Of a stretch of 64,000 nt of DNA, positions 18,162 through 25,757 are shown piece after piece. The stretch is from Mesobacillus sp. AQ2 (GTDB lineage: Bacteria; Bacillota; Bacilli; Bacillales; Cytobacillaceae). The stretch lies in contig NZ_CP126080.1 in the NCBI RefSeq assembly GCF_030122805.1, forward strand, positions 625,001 to 689,000, read 5' to 3'. Under the pieces are notes generated by a model. It had not been told where the DNA came from. It saw only the letters and a program-made list of their open reading frames with translations, and made no database searches. How positions within the stretch are numbered: the first letter of the stretch is position 1; every line of letters begins with the position of its first letter. Position numbers and translations under genes: made by a program.

Positions 18162-18240
18162 AGACAAGGGGACAGTTCTCGTGTCTCATAAAAGGAGAAA
18201 ATATGTAAATATCAGAATCTGTAGAACCGTCCCCTGTCTC
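18162..18240. repeat. Dispersed repeat, inverted form
   Basis: Arms around GACAAGGGGACAGTTCT (18163-18179) and AGAACCGTCCCCTGTCTC (18223-18240) face each other across about 43 bases. Sequence between here and 18433 contains no supportable gene. Confidence 0.7.
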
Positions 18241-18433
18241 ATAAAATTGATGCAAGGTAAAAATAGAAAGAGAAAGAAAAGATCCAGTTGAGTTGACCAG
18301 TTAATATCAAGCTCCTTAAGTCTTCTAAACCCGATGTTATCCAAAAGGGTGGTTCTTTTGTGTAATATGCTTTTGACCTGTCAAAAGCTTCATAAACTTC
18401 TCTATAAATTTGAAATGGGGAAATTCTAAGGTG

Positions 18434-18673
18434 ATGGTTGAAAAGTATAACCTTAATGAACAAACGTTAAATTTTGTACGTGGTTTAGAAAAGAAAGTTG
18501 AAAAGAATAGAGTTTTTACAAATAAAGAGTTGGTCACGCTATTTGAATCATCCTCTTTCTATAACAAGGAGGTTCAATCTTATTATAAAACGGCAATGCA
18601 AAAATCTATCTGGTGGGCAGTTAAAAGGAGTAATACCTGGCTAATGGAGAGAGGAAGGTATACCAAACTATAG
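18434..18673 (+). CDS. Small basic hypothetical protein
   Basis: A 79-residue protein from ATG 18434, behind AAGGTG. It is charged and helical at the N-terminus (LNFVRGLEKKVEKNR), with aromatic residues in the C-terminal third (SIWWAVKRSNTWLMERG). Not recognised. It precedes an unrecognised helical protein by 160 bases, with a degenerate dispersed repeat (about 18700-18725) in between. Confidence 0.45.
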   Translation: MVEKYNLNEQTLNFVRGLEKKVEKNRVFTNKELVTLFESSSFYNKEVQSYYKTAMQKSIWWAVKRSNTWLMERGRYTKL

Positions 18674-18833
18674 TATTGATGCGTTATATTAAAAATGACG
18701 AGAGACAATAGTTCCCTCGTCTATATATTTCGAAAATGCTAAAATTGGAATGGGTTTTATTAGGAATAAGGAAGGTATAGTATTTCAAAGAAGGGAAGGT
18801 TATCATGATATCTATTATAGAGGGGATGTAAAA

Positions 18834-19868
18834 ATGGATAATGAGCAAAAAATTATTAATGTACAGAGCAACCTTACTTTTAAACAATCCTCTAATGACC
18901 CTACTTTGGAATTATCTAAAAAACAACTTAGTCAACGATACAATCTTAATTTAAATCAAGTGATAAATGGGTTTAGAAAAGTCCCGGCATTTTATGAGGC
19001 GCAAAAATTAATTAAAAAGGATAGTCTCTACAAAGTGATAATCCCTAAAGATATCAGTAAGAAATTGGAAGAGGGAAGTGCGGAGTGGAACTTTGATAAA
19101 ACTGGGATGAAGTTACCAACTATAAAAGATCAAAATGGTTCTTTTGTTTGCCAAGTCAGATTAGAAGAAACGAATCCTATTAATTTTAGTAATCTAAATA
19201 ATATAGCCTTACAATCAACAATGGCTGCAGTTTTAGAGCAATTGGAATTACTTAATGAACAAGTATCTGATGTGTTACGAGGCCAACTCACAGACCGAAT
19301 TGGTGTAATCGAAGGTGCTATAGACACATATAAGCAAGCTTTGCTAGCTAATGACAAAATCGTAAGTAGGCAATTATTGACTCAGGCTGTATCTGAGTTG
19401 AATAAAGGAAGAAGGCAACTAATTGAATCCCTTGAAGCCCATACAAAATTTATAAATAAGTTACCTCAATCATCTTTTAAACAAATCTTCTATTCTTTAT
19501 TTCATAGAGTCGATACAAATAAAATTGAAGGTGAATTTCTCGACACTCAGACTATATTTGACAGTATAATCAAATCCTCAAATTACCTTGCGCTAATTTA
19601 TGAAGAATTGGGAGAAGTCAACTCATTAAAAGAATCCTTAATACCTTTGAAAGCATGTATTAATGAATATGCAGGTAAAATGGAAAAAGTAGCAGAATTT
19701 CTCCCATATAATCCTAAAATTGAAAAAGAAGATATGTGGTACAAAAACCCCGACAAAATTATAGAAATGATTGATTCCCATATCGACAAATTAGACTCGG
19801 AATATATAGAAATACGATTAACAGGCGAACAACTACTGTTAAAAAAGGAGGAAGTGAATCTTGAATAA
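18834..19868 (+). CDS. Unrecognised helical protein
   Basis: A 344-residue protein started at ATG 18834, 8 bases after GAGGGG. The upstream in-frame ATG at 18750 has no ribosome binding site. Residues 20-110 look like a small folded domain (LSKKQLSQRYNLNLNQV could be helix-turn-helix-like), and residues 125-340 are almost entirely helical, without membrane segments. The stop codon overlaps the TTG start of the following 52-residue zinc-ribbon/membrane protein, so the two are translationally coupled. Function unknown. The location beside an McrBC system suggests a defence or conflict role, but only by association. Confidence 0.65.
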   Translation: MDNEQKIINVQSNLTFKQSSNDPTLELSKKQLSQRYNLNLNQVINGFRKVPAFYEAQKLIKKDSLYKVIIPKDISKKLEEGSAEWNFDKTGMKLPTIKDQNGSFVCQVRLEETNPINFSNLNNIALQSTMAAVLEQLELLNEQVSDVLRGQLTDRIGVIEGAIDTYKQALLANDKIVSRQLLTQAVSELNKGRRQLIESLEAHTKFINKLPQSSFKQIFYSLFHRVDTNKIEGEFLDTQTIFDSIIKSSNYLALIYEELGEVNSLKESLIPLKACINEYAGKMEKVAEFLPYNPKIEKEDMWYKNPDKIIEMIDSHIDKLDSEYIEIRLTGEQLLLKKEEVNLE

Positions 19869-20019
19869 ATGTAAGAAATGCGGAAGGCCGTTAACTAAGA
19901 ATGACCTTTTTTGTTCTCACTGTAAAACTAAAATAGGCAATATAACTGGGAGAATTGGTAAAGTGATTGGTCCGATTATACCCGCTGTTTTTTTTATCGT
20001 TAAGAAATTCAAAAAGTGA
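19861..20019 (+). CDS. 52-residue zinc-ribbon protein with C-terminal membrane segment (TTG start)
   Basis: Starts at TTG 19861, about 9 bases after GGAGG, overlapping the end of the preceding gene (cTTGAATAA). It encodes two CxxC knuckles (CKKCG and CSHC, 11 residues apart), then GKVIGPIIPAVFFIVKKFKK, a single transmembrane helix with a positive tail. Resembles the small zinc-ribbon membrane proteins found beside many operons; specific role unknown, probably a membrane tether or assembly factor for its coupled partner. Confidence 0.65.
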   Translation: MNKCKKCGRPLTKNDLFCSHCKTKIGNITGRIGKVIGPIIPAVFFIVKKFKK

Positions 20020-20167
20020 ACTAGAAACATAGGGGTGATTCGTGAGTCATAATTGTGAATAAATAGTATGGCCGTGGAATTGTCCGGAACCACTGGGGGA
20101 ATTGTCTAAATTGTTATAATCTCCTTTTACTATACTGCTGTTGTAACAAGGGTAATAAAGAAAAACG

Positions 20168-20207
20168 AAGAGAAAGAGGATAGCCCAATTCGATCCTCTT
20201 TCTTTTA
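20168..20207. terminator. Bidirectional terminator
   Basis: AGAAAGAGGAT (20171-20181) pairs with ATCCTCTTTCT (20193-20203), with T-rich sequence on both strands. It separates the zinc-ribbon gene from the reverse-strand remnant. Confidence 0.65.
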
Positions 20208-20212
20208 TCGCA

Positions 20213-20560
20213 TTAATCGTTTATTTTGCTATTCTTCTTATGCTCATAACAATAAATCTTCAAATTGAATTTGTGGTTTGATAAATAATATGATTTAACT
20301 TTATCAGACACGGATTTATTGCAGATTGAACAAGTTGCTTGAGTGGTAATCTCTGTATTATCAGCCTTCAATGCCTGCTTGTGTGCTCGTCTAATGGCCG
20401 GGTCTTTTATATCTGCATTTAAAAAGACATCGTAAATCACCGAAATCTCCCTCTCGCTAAAGAGAAATAATACGGACTGCCGGACCTGAGGTTGAGCCAG
20501 CCGTTGGAAATTATAAATTAGTAAAGTGCGTGCTTGATAAAACACTAAGAGATCCAAAAA
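20213..20560 (-). pseudogene. C-terminal remnant of a NERD-type protein
   Basis: The reverse-strand frame gives ISVIYDVFLNADIKDPAIR and then a zinc-finger-like tail (TCSICNKSVSDKVKSYY with IYCYEHKK), which I associate with the C-terminus of Bacillus NERD-domain nucleases. No NERD catalytic region or start codon precedes it. The ORF instead runs back through the terminator hairpin at 20562-20596. It therefore looks like a decayed 3' fragment next to the McrBC genes. Confidence 0.45.
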
Positions 20561-20561
20561 T

Positions 20562-20598
20562 ACGATAAGCAGTCCACGCTGCTTATCATATTTTTTTC
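20562..20598. terminator. Terminator hairpin matching the one at 9090
   Basis: ACGATAAGCAG (20562-20572) pairs with CTGCTTATCAT (20579-20589) and is followed by seven T on the plus strand; the reverse strand also reads into a T-rich stretch. The sequence is nearly the same as at 9091-9125, so it may be a mobile or family hairpin, not only a local terminator. It lies 63 bases after the McrC stop. Confidence 0.7.
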
Positions 20599-20660
20599 CA
20601 CTAACCTGCAATATTCTTCTGAGGATTGTTCGCCATATTTAAAGTAATGCCAGTGCACCT

Positions 20661-21698
20661 TTATTTTGTCCACATCATCTCACCAATCAAATCCAGCTGT
20701 TCTTTTATCTCCACCCAGTTCCCGCTTAAGTCGAGTGTTTTGACACTAACCCGGTTTCCGCCCATTTGATAATCGTTGTCAGGGGTGATGTCCTCATCCG
20801 TTTTGGCATATAGAAGCAGGCCGCTTACGTTTCCGCTGCCATGCCTGTCTTTATTTTTCACATAGGTATAGATCTGGTAAAGGTTGCTAGAGATAATGGT
20901 ACTGTTATTATATAAAGAATTAGTCTGCATGCTCCTGCCGTAGTATTTGGCGTCGATAATGAGTGTTCTTGGACCGTGGGTAAGTGTTATATCCGATTTC
21001 ATTGCAGGCAAGAAATCGATGATGCCGTCGTCAATAACCCAATCAATATAGGATGCTTTTGCGGAATATTGAGGGTATTCCTTTTGATAATATCCGAGCA
21101 GGAATTTTTCATAAAGCCTATGCATCTGCTGGTCGTCAAGAAACTGTTTCATTTTATACTCGCCATTTTCGGTACTTATGAGGAGACCTTTAATGACCAG
21201 TTCGCAAATATTCATGAGCATCTTGTAAGCAGCATTATGCCTATGGTAGTTTAATGAGCTCCATCTTATGGATTGAGGGTCGATTGTCCCGACATTTCCG
21301 AAAAATAACATTAGTTTTCGCAATTCCTTCTGGTTGGTTACTTTCACTTTGCCATGGCGAAGCAGGAGCAGCATTGTGGTCTTTAGAATTTGATTGAATA
21401 AAGTGTTTTCGGAAAACTCATCAAAGTGGCAAACCATCCTCCGCTTTAAAAAAGTGTTCTGCTTGATGGAAGCGGTCGAGTCAATTTTGCCGCGCAAATT
21501 TCCTGTCTCTTCTGTGTGGGACCTATAATTCTTATGCAGGCCCCGCTTAATTTGATTTGAGGTTCCGCGTATTAAAATGGCTGACATTAAATCATGAATG
21601 TTTTCAAACTGCTCTGAATGCAAGGACTTGTACTCGGTTTCGTTTAATGATTGATAAGCGTATGAAAGCATATAGTAAATATTTTTTATTTTAATCAC
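20661..21698 (-). CDS. mcrC: McrC family restriction subunit
   Basis: A 345-residue protein if started at the GTG at 21698, which overlaps the McrB stop (GTGATTAA); GGGGTG lies 6 bases upstream. The N-terminus IKNIYYMLSYAY and the ILIRGTSNQIKRGL/GNLRGKID segment are typical of McrC, and the C-terminal PD-(D/E)xK nuclease is visible as FLPAMKSD...LIIDAKYYG. McrC is the endonuclease partner recruited by the GTP-driven McrB ring to cut modified DNA. A longer ORF to 21803 overlaps McrB and is not needed. Confidence 0.9.
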   Translation of the reverse strand: MIKIKNIYYMLSYAYQSLNETEYKSLHSEQFENIHDLMSAILIRGTSNQIKRGLHKNYRSHTEETGNLRGKIDSTASIKQNTFLKRRMVCHFDEFSENTLFNQILKTTMLLLLRHGKVKVTNQKELRKLMLFFGNVGTIDPQSIRWSSLNYHRHNAAYKMLMNICELVIKGLLISTENGEYKMKQFLDDQQMHRLYEKFLLGYYQKEYPQYSAKASYIDWVIDDGIIDFLPAMKSDITLTHGPRTLIIDAKYYGRSMQTNSLYNNSTIISSNLYQIYTYVKNKDRHGSGNVSGLLLYAKTDEDITPDNDYQMGGNRVSVKTLDLSGNWVEIKEQLDLIGEMMWTK

Positions 21699-23835
21699 GA
21701 ATGGCACCCCGAAGTTTGGAGGACCAGTACTCAATCTTTGAAGATTCATCGAACCAGTATTCATTGAGAAGGGGGACGAGTTCGTATTCCACAAGTTCTT
21801 CAAGCCAGTCCTGGTCGATTTCCTGGTCCGTTGAGAAATAGCTATGGCCGACCCGGAAGCCGCTGCCTAAAGAAGCATCTTCATCAATTGCTTTATTGAG
21901 GGCGATGATCGTATCAATTAACCTATCAAAATTGCTGTTTGCTATGTTTTCCTGATACAGCTTAAATCCTTCGCTCTCAAAGGCAGGCTCAAATTCAAAA
22001 AAGGCAAATCGGCGGCGGAGAGCATAATCAATCATGGCAAGGCTTCTGTCTGCAGTATTCATCATGCCAATGATATAGACATTTTTCGGTACTGAAAATT
22101 GCTCATCTGAGTAGAGGAGTCTCAGTTCTTTTCCTCGTTTATCACTTTCTATCAACATCAGCAACTCACCAAAAATTTTACTCAGGTTTCCTCGGTTGAT
22201 TTCATCAATGATAAAGAAATATGGTTGCTCATCCTCAGGCTCCGCTTCTTTGCAAAATTCATAGAAAGGCCCCTTTGTTAAGCTGAATCCTCTTTCGGTA
22301 GGGCGGTAACCCATAATGAAGTCCTCATAGCTGTAACTTTGATGGAATTGGATTGTCATGACCCGGCTTGTATCTTTAGCCCCAATGATGGAATAGGCAA
22401 GCCGCTCCGCAGCATACGTTTTCCCCACCCCTGGGGCGCCCATTAAGATGAGGTTTTTCTTTCTAAGTAGAAGATTTTTCAGGGTGTTGTATTGGTCTTC
22501 GTTCATATATACTTCAGACAAAAAGTCATCTACTGTATACTGCGGATACTGGGTTGGTTCAATATCACTTGTAATTTCATTTTGTTCTATATCGAACATT
22601 TCTTCGAGTTTCTTATAATAGTCTCTATATGGAGTAATATCTGTTAGTGTTTTCAAGATGATTTGCCCTTCATGGTCCCACTCGCCTTTATGGGTCCATT
22701 TCACCGAACGAATATGCTTATACTCATTTCTAATACTGTCATATCTATATTCTGAAGATACTTCCCCTCTGCCGATGATTTTCTTAATCCCTTTTTTCAC
22801 AAAAATAATATCGCCGATTTTCATTTCATTGGCAAATTGCCAGGTAAGGTGACCGGCGTTTTTATAGGAAAATTCTTCGCCATAGATTTCCTTCATTTTC
22901 TCCTTCATGGCTTCCTTTGTTGAATATTGGGTTAAATCTCCAAGGCCATCCCAACCGACTCCCATAATTTCTTTGTTGTAGAACTCTTCCCACATTCTCG
23001 AACCTTCACCGGGGGCATACATCCAGTACCTTTTCTTATCTGGCACAGTTTGGGGATGAGGTTCTGGGTGGCCGCTTATTGGAACATGATGATAAGTCCC
23101 GTCAATAATGCTTTCAATCACCACTTCCTGTTCCGGTGTCACTCGAAAGTTGGTGGCTCCAGGATATGTTAAAATCTCCATCCTTTTTGTACGGTCATCC
23201 TTAAGCAAGGTTGAACGTTCCACAACGGGATCGATAAATTTACGATCAAGTTCAATATTTACGGCGAGATAGGGTTCGCGATTCAATTGCTCGCTTCGGT
23301 TGTATGGATCTTCCTCATCCGGTTCGGCCATATAGGGGTCATTAAGGATTGTTCCAGAGGCAACAATGCCAGCATTAGAGCCGGACAACCATATATAAAC
23401 TTTATCGTCTTTCTTTATTTGCTTCTTGTTCTGATTAACAGCCCATGTAATTTCATCAAGATCTTGAACCGCTCCAATGACGTCATAATATTTGGGGTTG
23501 CCTTGAAAAATCCAGCAGGATGGCTGTTCAAACTCCTTTAAGAATTTTTCGTATTGAATCAGGCTGTTTGAAAATGCCCGGTTGCCAGCCGCCAAATCTA
23601 CTTCATGAAAATTAGGAGCAGATGTAATTTTTTTATAGATTTCTTCGAAAGTGTTGGAAGATGTAATCCTGAATAAATCCTTTTCATTGAGGTCCTCTAT
23701 TTCCAGTTTAGCGGCTGCATTTTTTAAAGCGGTTGTGTATGCATTAATGGTCCCTTTCTTATAAGGTTCCCCATTCGATTTCTTTTGCCGGCTCATCCAG
23801 TTCTGGAAAGCTGTTTTTAAATATGTATCTGACAT
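21691..23835 (-). CDS. mcrB: McrB-type AAA+ GTPase with EVE/PUA-like reader domains
   Basis: A 714-residue protein. Residues 1-90 are a helical region. Residues about 104-235 form an EVE-like domain (CWIFQGNPKYYDV, DKVYIWLSGSNAGIVASG). A second PUA-like module lies at about 270-400 (YWMYAPGEG, GVGWDGLGD, IGDIIFVKKGIKKIIGRGEV). The AAA+ motor has GAPGVGKT, FIIDEINRGN, the MNTADRS signature and ALRRRF. EVE/PUA folds read modified bases, so the specificity probably includes modified cytosine, with two candidate reader domains. Translationally coupled to mcrC. The gene opens behind GGAGG. Confidence 0.93.
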   Translation of the reverse strand: MSDTYLKTAFQNWMSRQKKSNGEPYKKGTINAYTTALKNAAAKLEIEDLNEKDLFRITSSNTFEEIYKKITSAPNFHEVDLAAGNRAFSNSLIQYEKFLKEFEQPSCWIFQGNPKYYDVIGAVQDLDEITWAVNQNKKQIKKDDKVYIWLSGSNAGIVASGTILNDPYMAEPDEEDPYNRSEQLNREPYLAVNIELDRKFIDPVVERSTLLKDDRTKRMEILTYPGATNFRVTPEQEVVIESIIDGTYHHVPISGHPEPHPQTVPDKKRYWMYAPGEGSRMWEEFYNKEIMGVGWDGLGDLTQYSTKEAMKEKMKEIYGEEFSYKNAGHLTWQFANEMKIGDIIFVKKGIKKIIGRGEVSSEYRYDSIRNEYKHIRSVKWTHKGEWDHEGQIILKTLTDITPYRDYYKKLEEMFDIEQNEITSDIEPTQYPQYTVDDFLSEVYMNEDQYNTLKNLLLRKKNLILMGAPGVGKTYAAERLAYSIIGAKDTSRVMTIQFHQSYSYEDFIMGYRPTERGFSLTKGPFYEFCKEAEPEDEQPYFFIIDEINRGNLSKIFGELLMLIESDKRGKELRLLYSDEQFSVPKNVYIIGMMNTADRSLAMIDYALRRRFAFFEFEPAFESEGFKLYQENIANSNFDRLIDTIIALNKAIDEDASLGSGFRVGHSYFSTDQEIDQDWLEELVEYELVPLLNEYWFDESSKIEYWSSKLRGAIRD

Positions 23836-23947
23836 CTGGAAATTCCTCCATTTCCAATTTATTAAACTAGTGAATATCTATATCATAGCAAAATGGGTGT
23901 TGTGTGAAAATTTAAAAAGTGAAGGATCCGGTCATTTTGGGTATGTA

Positions 23948-24110
23948 GAGGGACGGTTCTCATGTCTCGGGGGGTGTAATAAACTTTAAATTAATCGAAA
24001 ATTTCACAACTGGTGGCAATGTATTCGTAGGTGGAGGAACATTTGTAGAATTAATTTTAGAAGTGAAAATATGTAAATTTTTGAGACAGCAGAAACGTCA
24101 TTTTTTTAGA
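23948..24110. repeat. Two dispersed-repeat cores in the gap upstream of the TetR regulon
   Basis: GAGGGACGGTTCTCATGTCTC (about 23949) and the degenerate inverse GAGACAGCAGAAACGTC (about 24082). No gene is supported between 23836 and 24372. Confidence 0.55.
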
Positions 24111-24197
24111 CCAGAAGAAAGAAATGAATTAGTTAAATAAAAATAAGAGCAGGGTTTACATCTCGATAACAATCAAATATAATAAATGTAAGTTATC

Positions 24198-24220
24198 ACT
24201 AACATTAGTTTGTGTTAGTG
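24198..24220. promoter_or_regulatory. Operator-like repeat, distal site of TetR regulon
   Basis: CACTAAC (24198-24204) and GTTAGTG (24214-24220) flank ATTAGTTTGT. It uses the same half-sites as the operators at 24328, 25592 and 25724, here in divergent order. Confidence 0.5.
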
Positions 24221-24327
24221 ACTACTATAATGCACTTATAATAGAGTTCGTAATCTCTTTATCATTTCTGGTGATTAGCTACAGAGTATCTCTATTGTTA
24301 GGTGGTTAAAAAAAATTTTCACAGATA

Positions 24328-24347
24328 ATGTTAGTTATAGCTAACAT
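24328..24347. promoter_or_regulatory. TetR operator before the flavin monooxygenase gene
   Basis: Perfect palindrome ATGTTAG-TTATAG-CTAACAT, 26 bases upstream of the start codon, next to a TTTTCACA stretch also found before the operator at 25724. The likely binder is the TetR protein at 28683. Confidence 0.7.
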
Positions 24348-24372
24348 ACTTTGTGGTATTGGAGGAATCAAC

Positions 24373-25563
24373 ATGAAAAACATCAAAACAGATGTATGTA
24401 TTGTAGGTACAGGGCCATCGGGCGCATTACTTGGTTTGTTATTAGCTAAACAAGGACATGAAGTATTGCTTTTAGAGAAGTTCACTAATCTTGAACGGGA
24501 TTACCGGGGAGAAATTCTTCAGCCATCTACCCTGCAACTGCTGGATCAGATTGATCTGCTCGAATATATACTGGAGCAGCCTCATAAGAAAATAGCACAA
24601 GGCGGGATCCATCATAAAGGAAAAAGAATAATGGAATTTAAAATGGATGACATTTCTAGAGAATACCCTTATGCCATCCAAATGGCACAATCAACATTCA
24701 TTCAGGCATTACTAAAAGAGGCGGAAAAATTTCCGAACTTTAAAATGCATTTCAACTCTAATGTTAAAACCCTTTTAAAAGATGAAGACGGTCAAGTGAT
24801 TGGAGTGCAAGGTACCATTGAAAAGGAGCCAGCAGAAGTTTTTGCTAAAGTAACGGTAGGCAGTGATGGAAGACAATCTACAATTAGGAGAGAAGCATCA
24901 TTTAAGGAAGTTAATGAGCATCACCGCAGTAACTTAATATGGTTCACAATAGATTGGCCATCCCATTTACCTCATGAATTAATGTATATGTTTACGGGGA
25001 AAAATAATCTATTCATGATTCCAAAATACCCAGATAAAATGCAAATAGGATATACATTTACAAAAGAACAACAAGCCAGGGTAAAAGAAAATAACTATAA
25101 AGAGATTAAAGATCTTGTAATTGAACAAATTCCGGAATTAAAAGAACGGGTGGAAAACTCGAAGCAATTTGTCAAGCTTCAAGTCATTTCCTTGACATTG
25201 GATCATTGGGCTTCAGATGGATTAGTTTTGGTTGGTGATGCTGCTCATGTGATGACTCCGATTGGTGTAATCGGAATTAATGTGGCTTTAGCTGATTCTA
25301 TTGTGGCTGCTGAAGTAATTACTGAAGCCCTTAAAGAAGGTGACTACTCGGTTAATAAGTTGTCAGAGATAGAAGAGAAACGCAAGCCCGAAGCCGATGA
25401 ACTTCAAAGATTACAAATTAAGGTGGAATCATTGATTTTTACTACAAATCCTGTTGTATCCCAGTTGCGTCCATATCTCGTACAATTCATGTCCAAAACT
25501 CCGCTAGTCAACATTCTTATGAAAAAGTTTTTCTTCCCTGTAAATCAGAGAAAGGCAGGGTAA
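24373..25563 (+). CDS. FAD-dependent aromatic-ring hydroxylase-type monooxygenase
   Basis: A 396-residue flavoprotein of the PHBH/UbiH class: N-terminal GTGPSGALLG with the E of LLLEK, the DG motif at VGSDGRQSTIR, and the GD motif LVLVGDAAHVMTP. It should hydroxylate a small aromatic or drug-like molecule using NAD(P)H and O2. The start at 24373 follows GGAGG; the upstream in-frame ATG (24328) lies inside the operator. It shares operators with an MMPL exporter and a TetR repressor, which suggests xenobiotic modification plus export. Substrate unknown. Confidence 0.88.
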   Translation: MKNIKTDVCIVGTGPSGALLGLLLAKQGHEVLLLEKFTNLERDYRGEILQPSTLQLLDQIDLLEYILEQPHKKIAQGGIHHKGKRIMEFKMDDISREYPYAIQMAQSTFIQALLKEAEKFPNFKMHFNSNVKTLLKDEDGQVIGVQGTIEKEPAEVFAKVTVGSDGRQSTIRREASFKEVNEHHRSNLIWFTIDWPSHLPHELMYMFTGKNNLFMIPKYPDKMQIGYTFTKEQQARVKENNYKEIKDLVIEQIPELKERVENSKQFVKLQVISLTLDHWASDGLVLVGDAAHVMTPIGVIGINVALADSIVAAEVITEALKEGDYSVNKLSEIEEKRKPEADELQRLQIKVESLIFTTNPVVSQLRPYLVQFMSKTPLVNILMKKFFFPVNQRKAG

Positions 25564-25591
25564 GTTAAAAAGGAGTTTTTTTAAGGGATAT

Positions 25592-25607
25592 GTTAGTTAT
25601 TACTAAC
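25592..25607. promoter_or_regulatory. TetR operator GTTAGT-TATT-ACTAAC
   Basis: Perfect 6-4-6 palindrome just after the monooxygenase gene. A related imperfect site, AATGTT-TTAACT-AACATT, lies at 25671-25688. Confidence 0.7.
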
Positions 25608-25723
25608 GAACACAATCAGGAAAAGCAAGATTCGTAACGAATTTCAAATGTTATATAAAAACGGCCAATCAATGTTTTAACTAACATTCAATCAAAAGGT
25701 ATAATAAAAATTTTCACAAAAAC

Positions 25724-25739
25724 GTTAGTTTGTACTAAC
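25724..25739. promoter_or_regulatory. TetR operator GTTAGT-TTGT-ACTAAC
   Basis: Perfect 6-4-6 palindrome 19 bases before the MMPL start, preceded by AATTTTCACA as at 24316. Confidence 0.7.
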
Positions 25740-25757
25740 TTAATTTAGGGGGAAGCT

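Noticed and set aside
20661..21803. Longer McrC start inside McrB
   Set aside because: The GTG at 21698 overlapping the McrB stop has a ribosome binding site and gives the family N-terminus.
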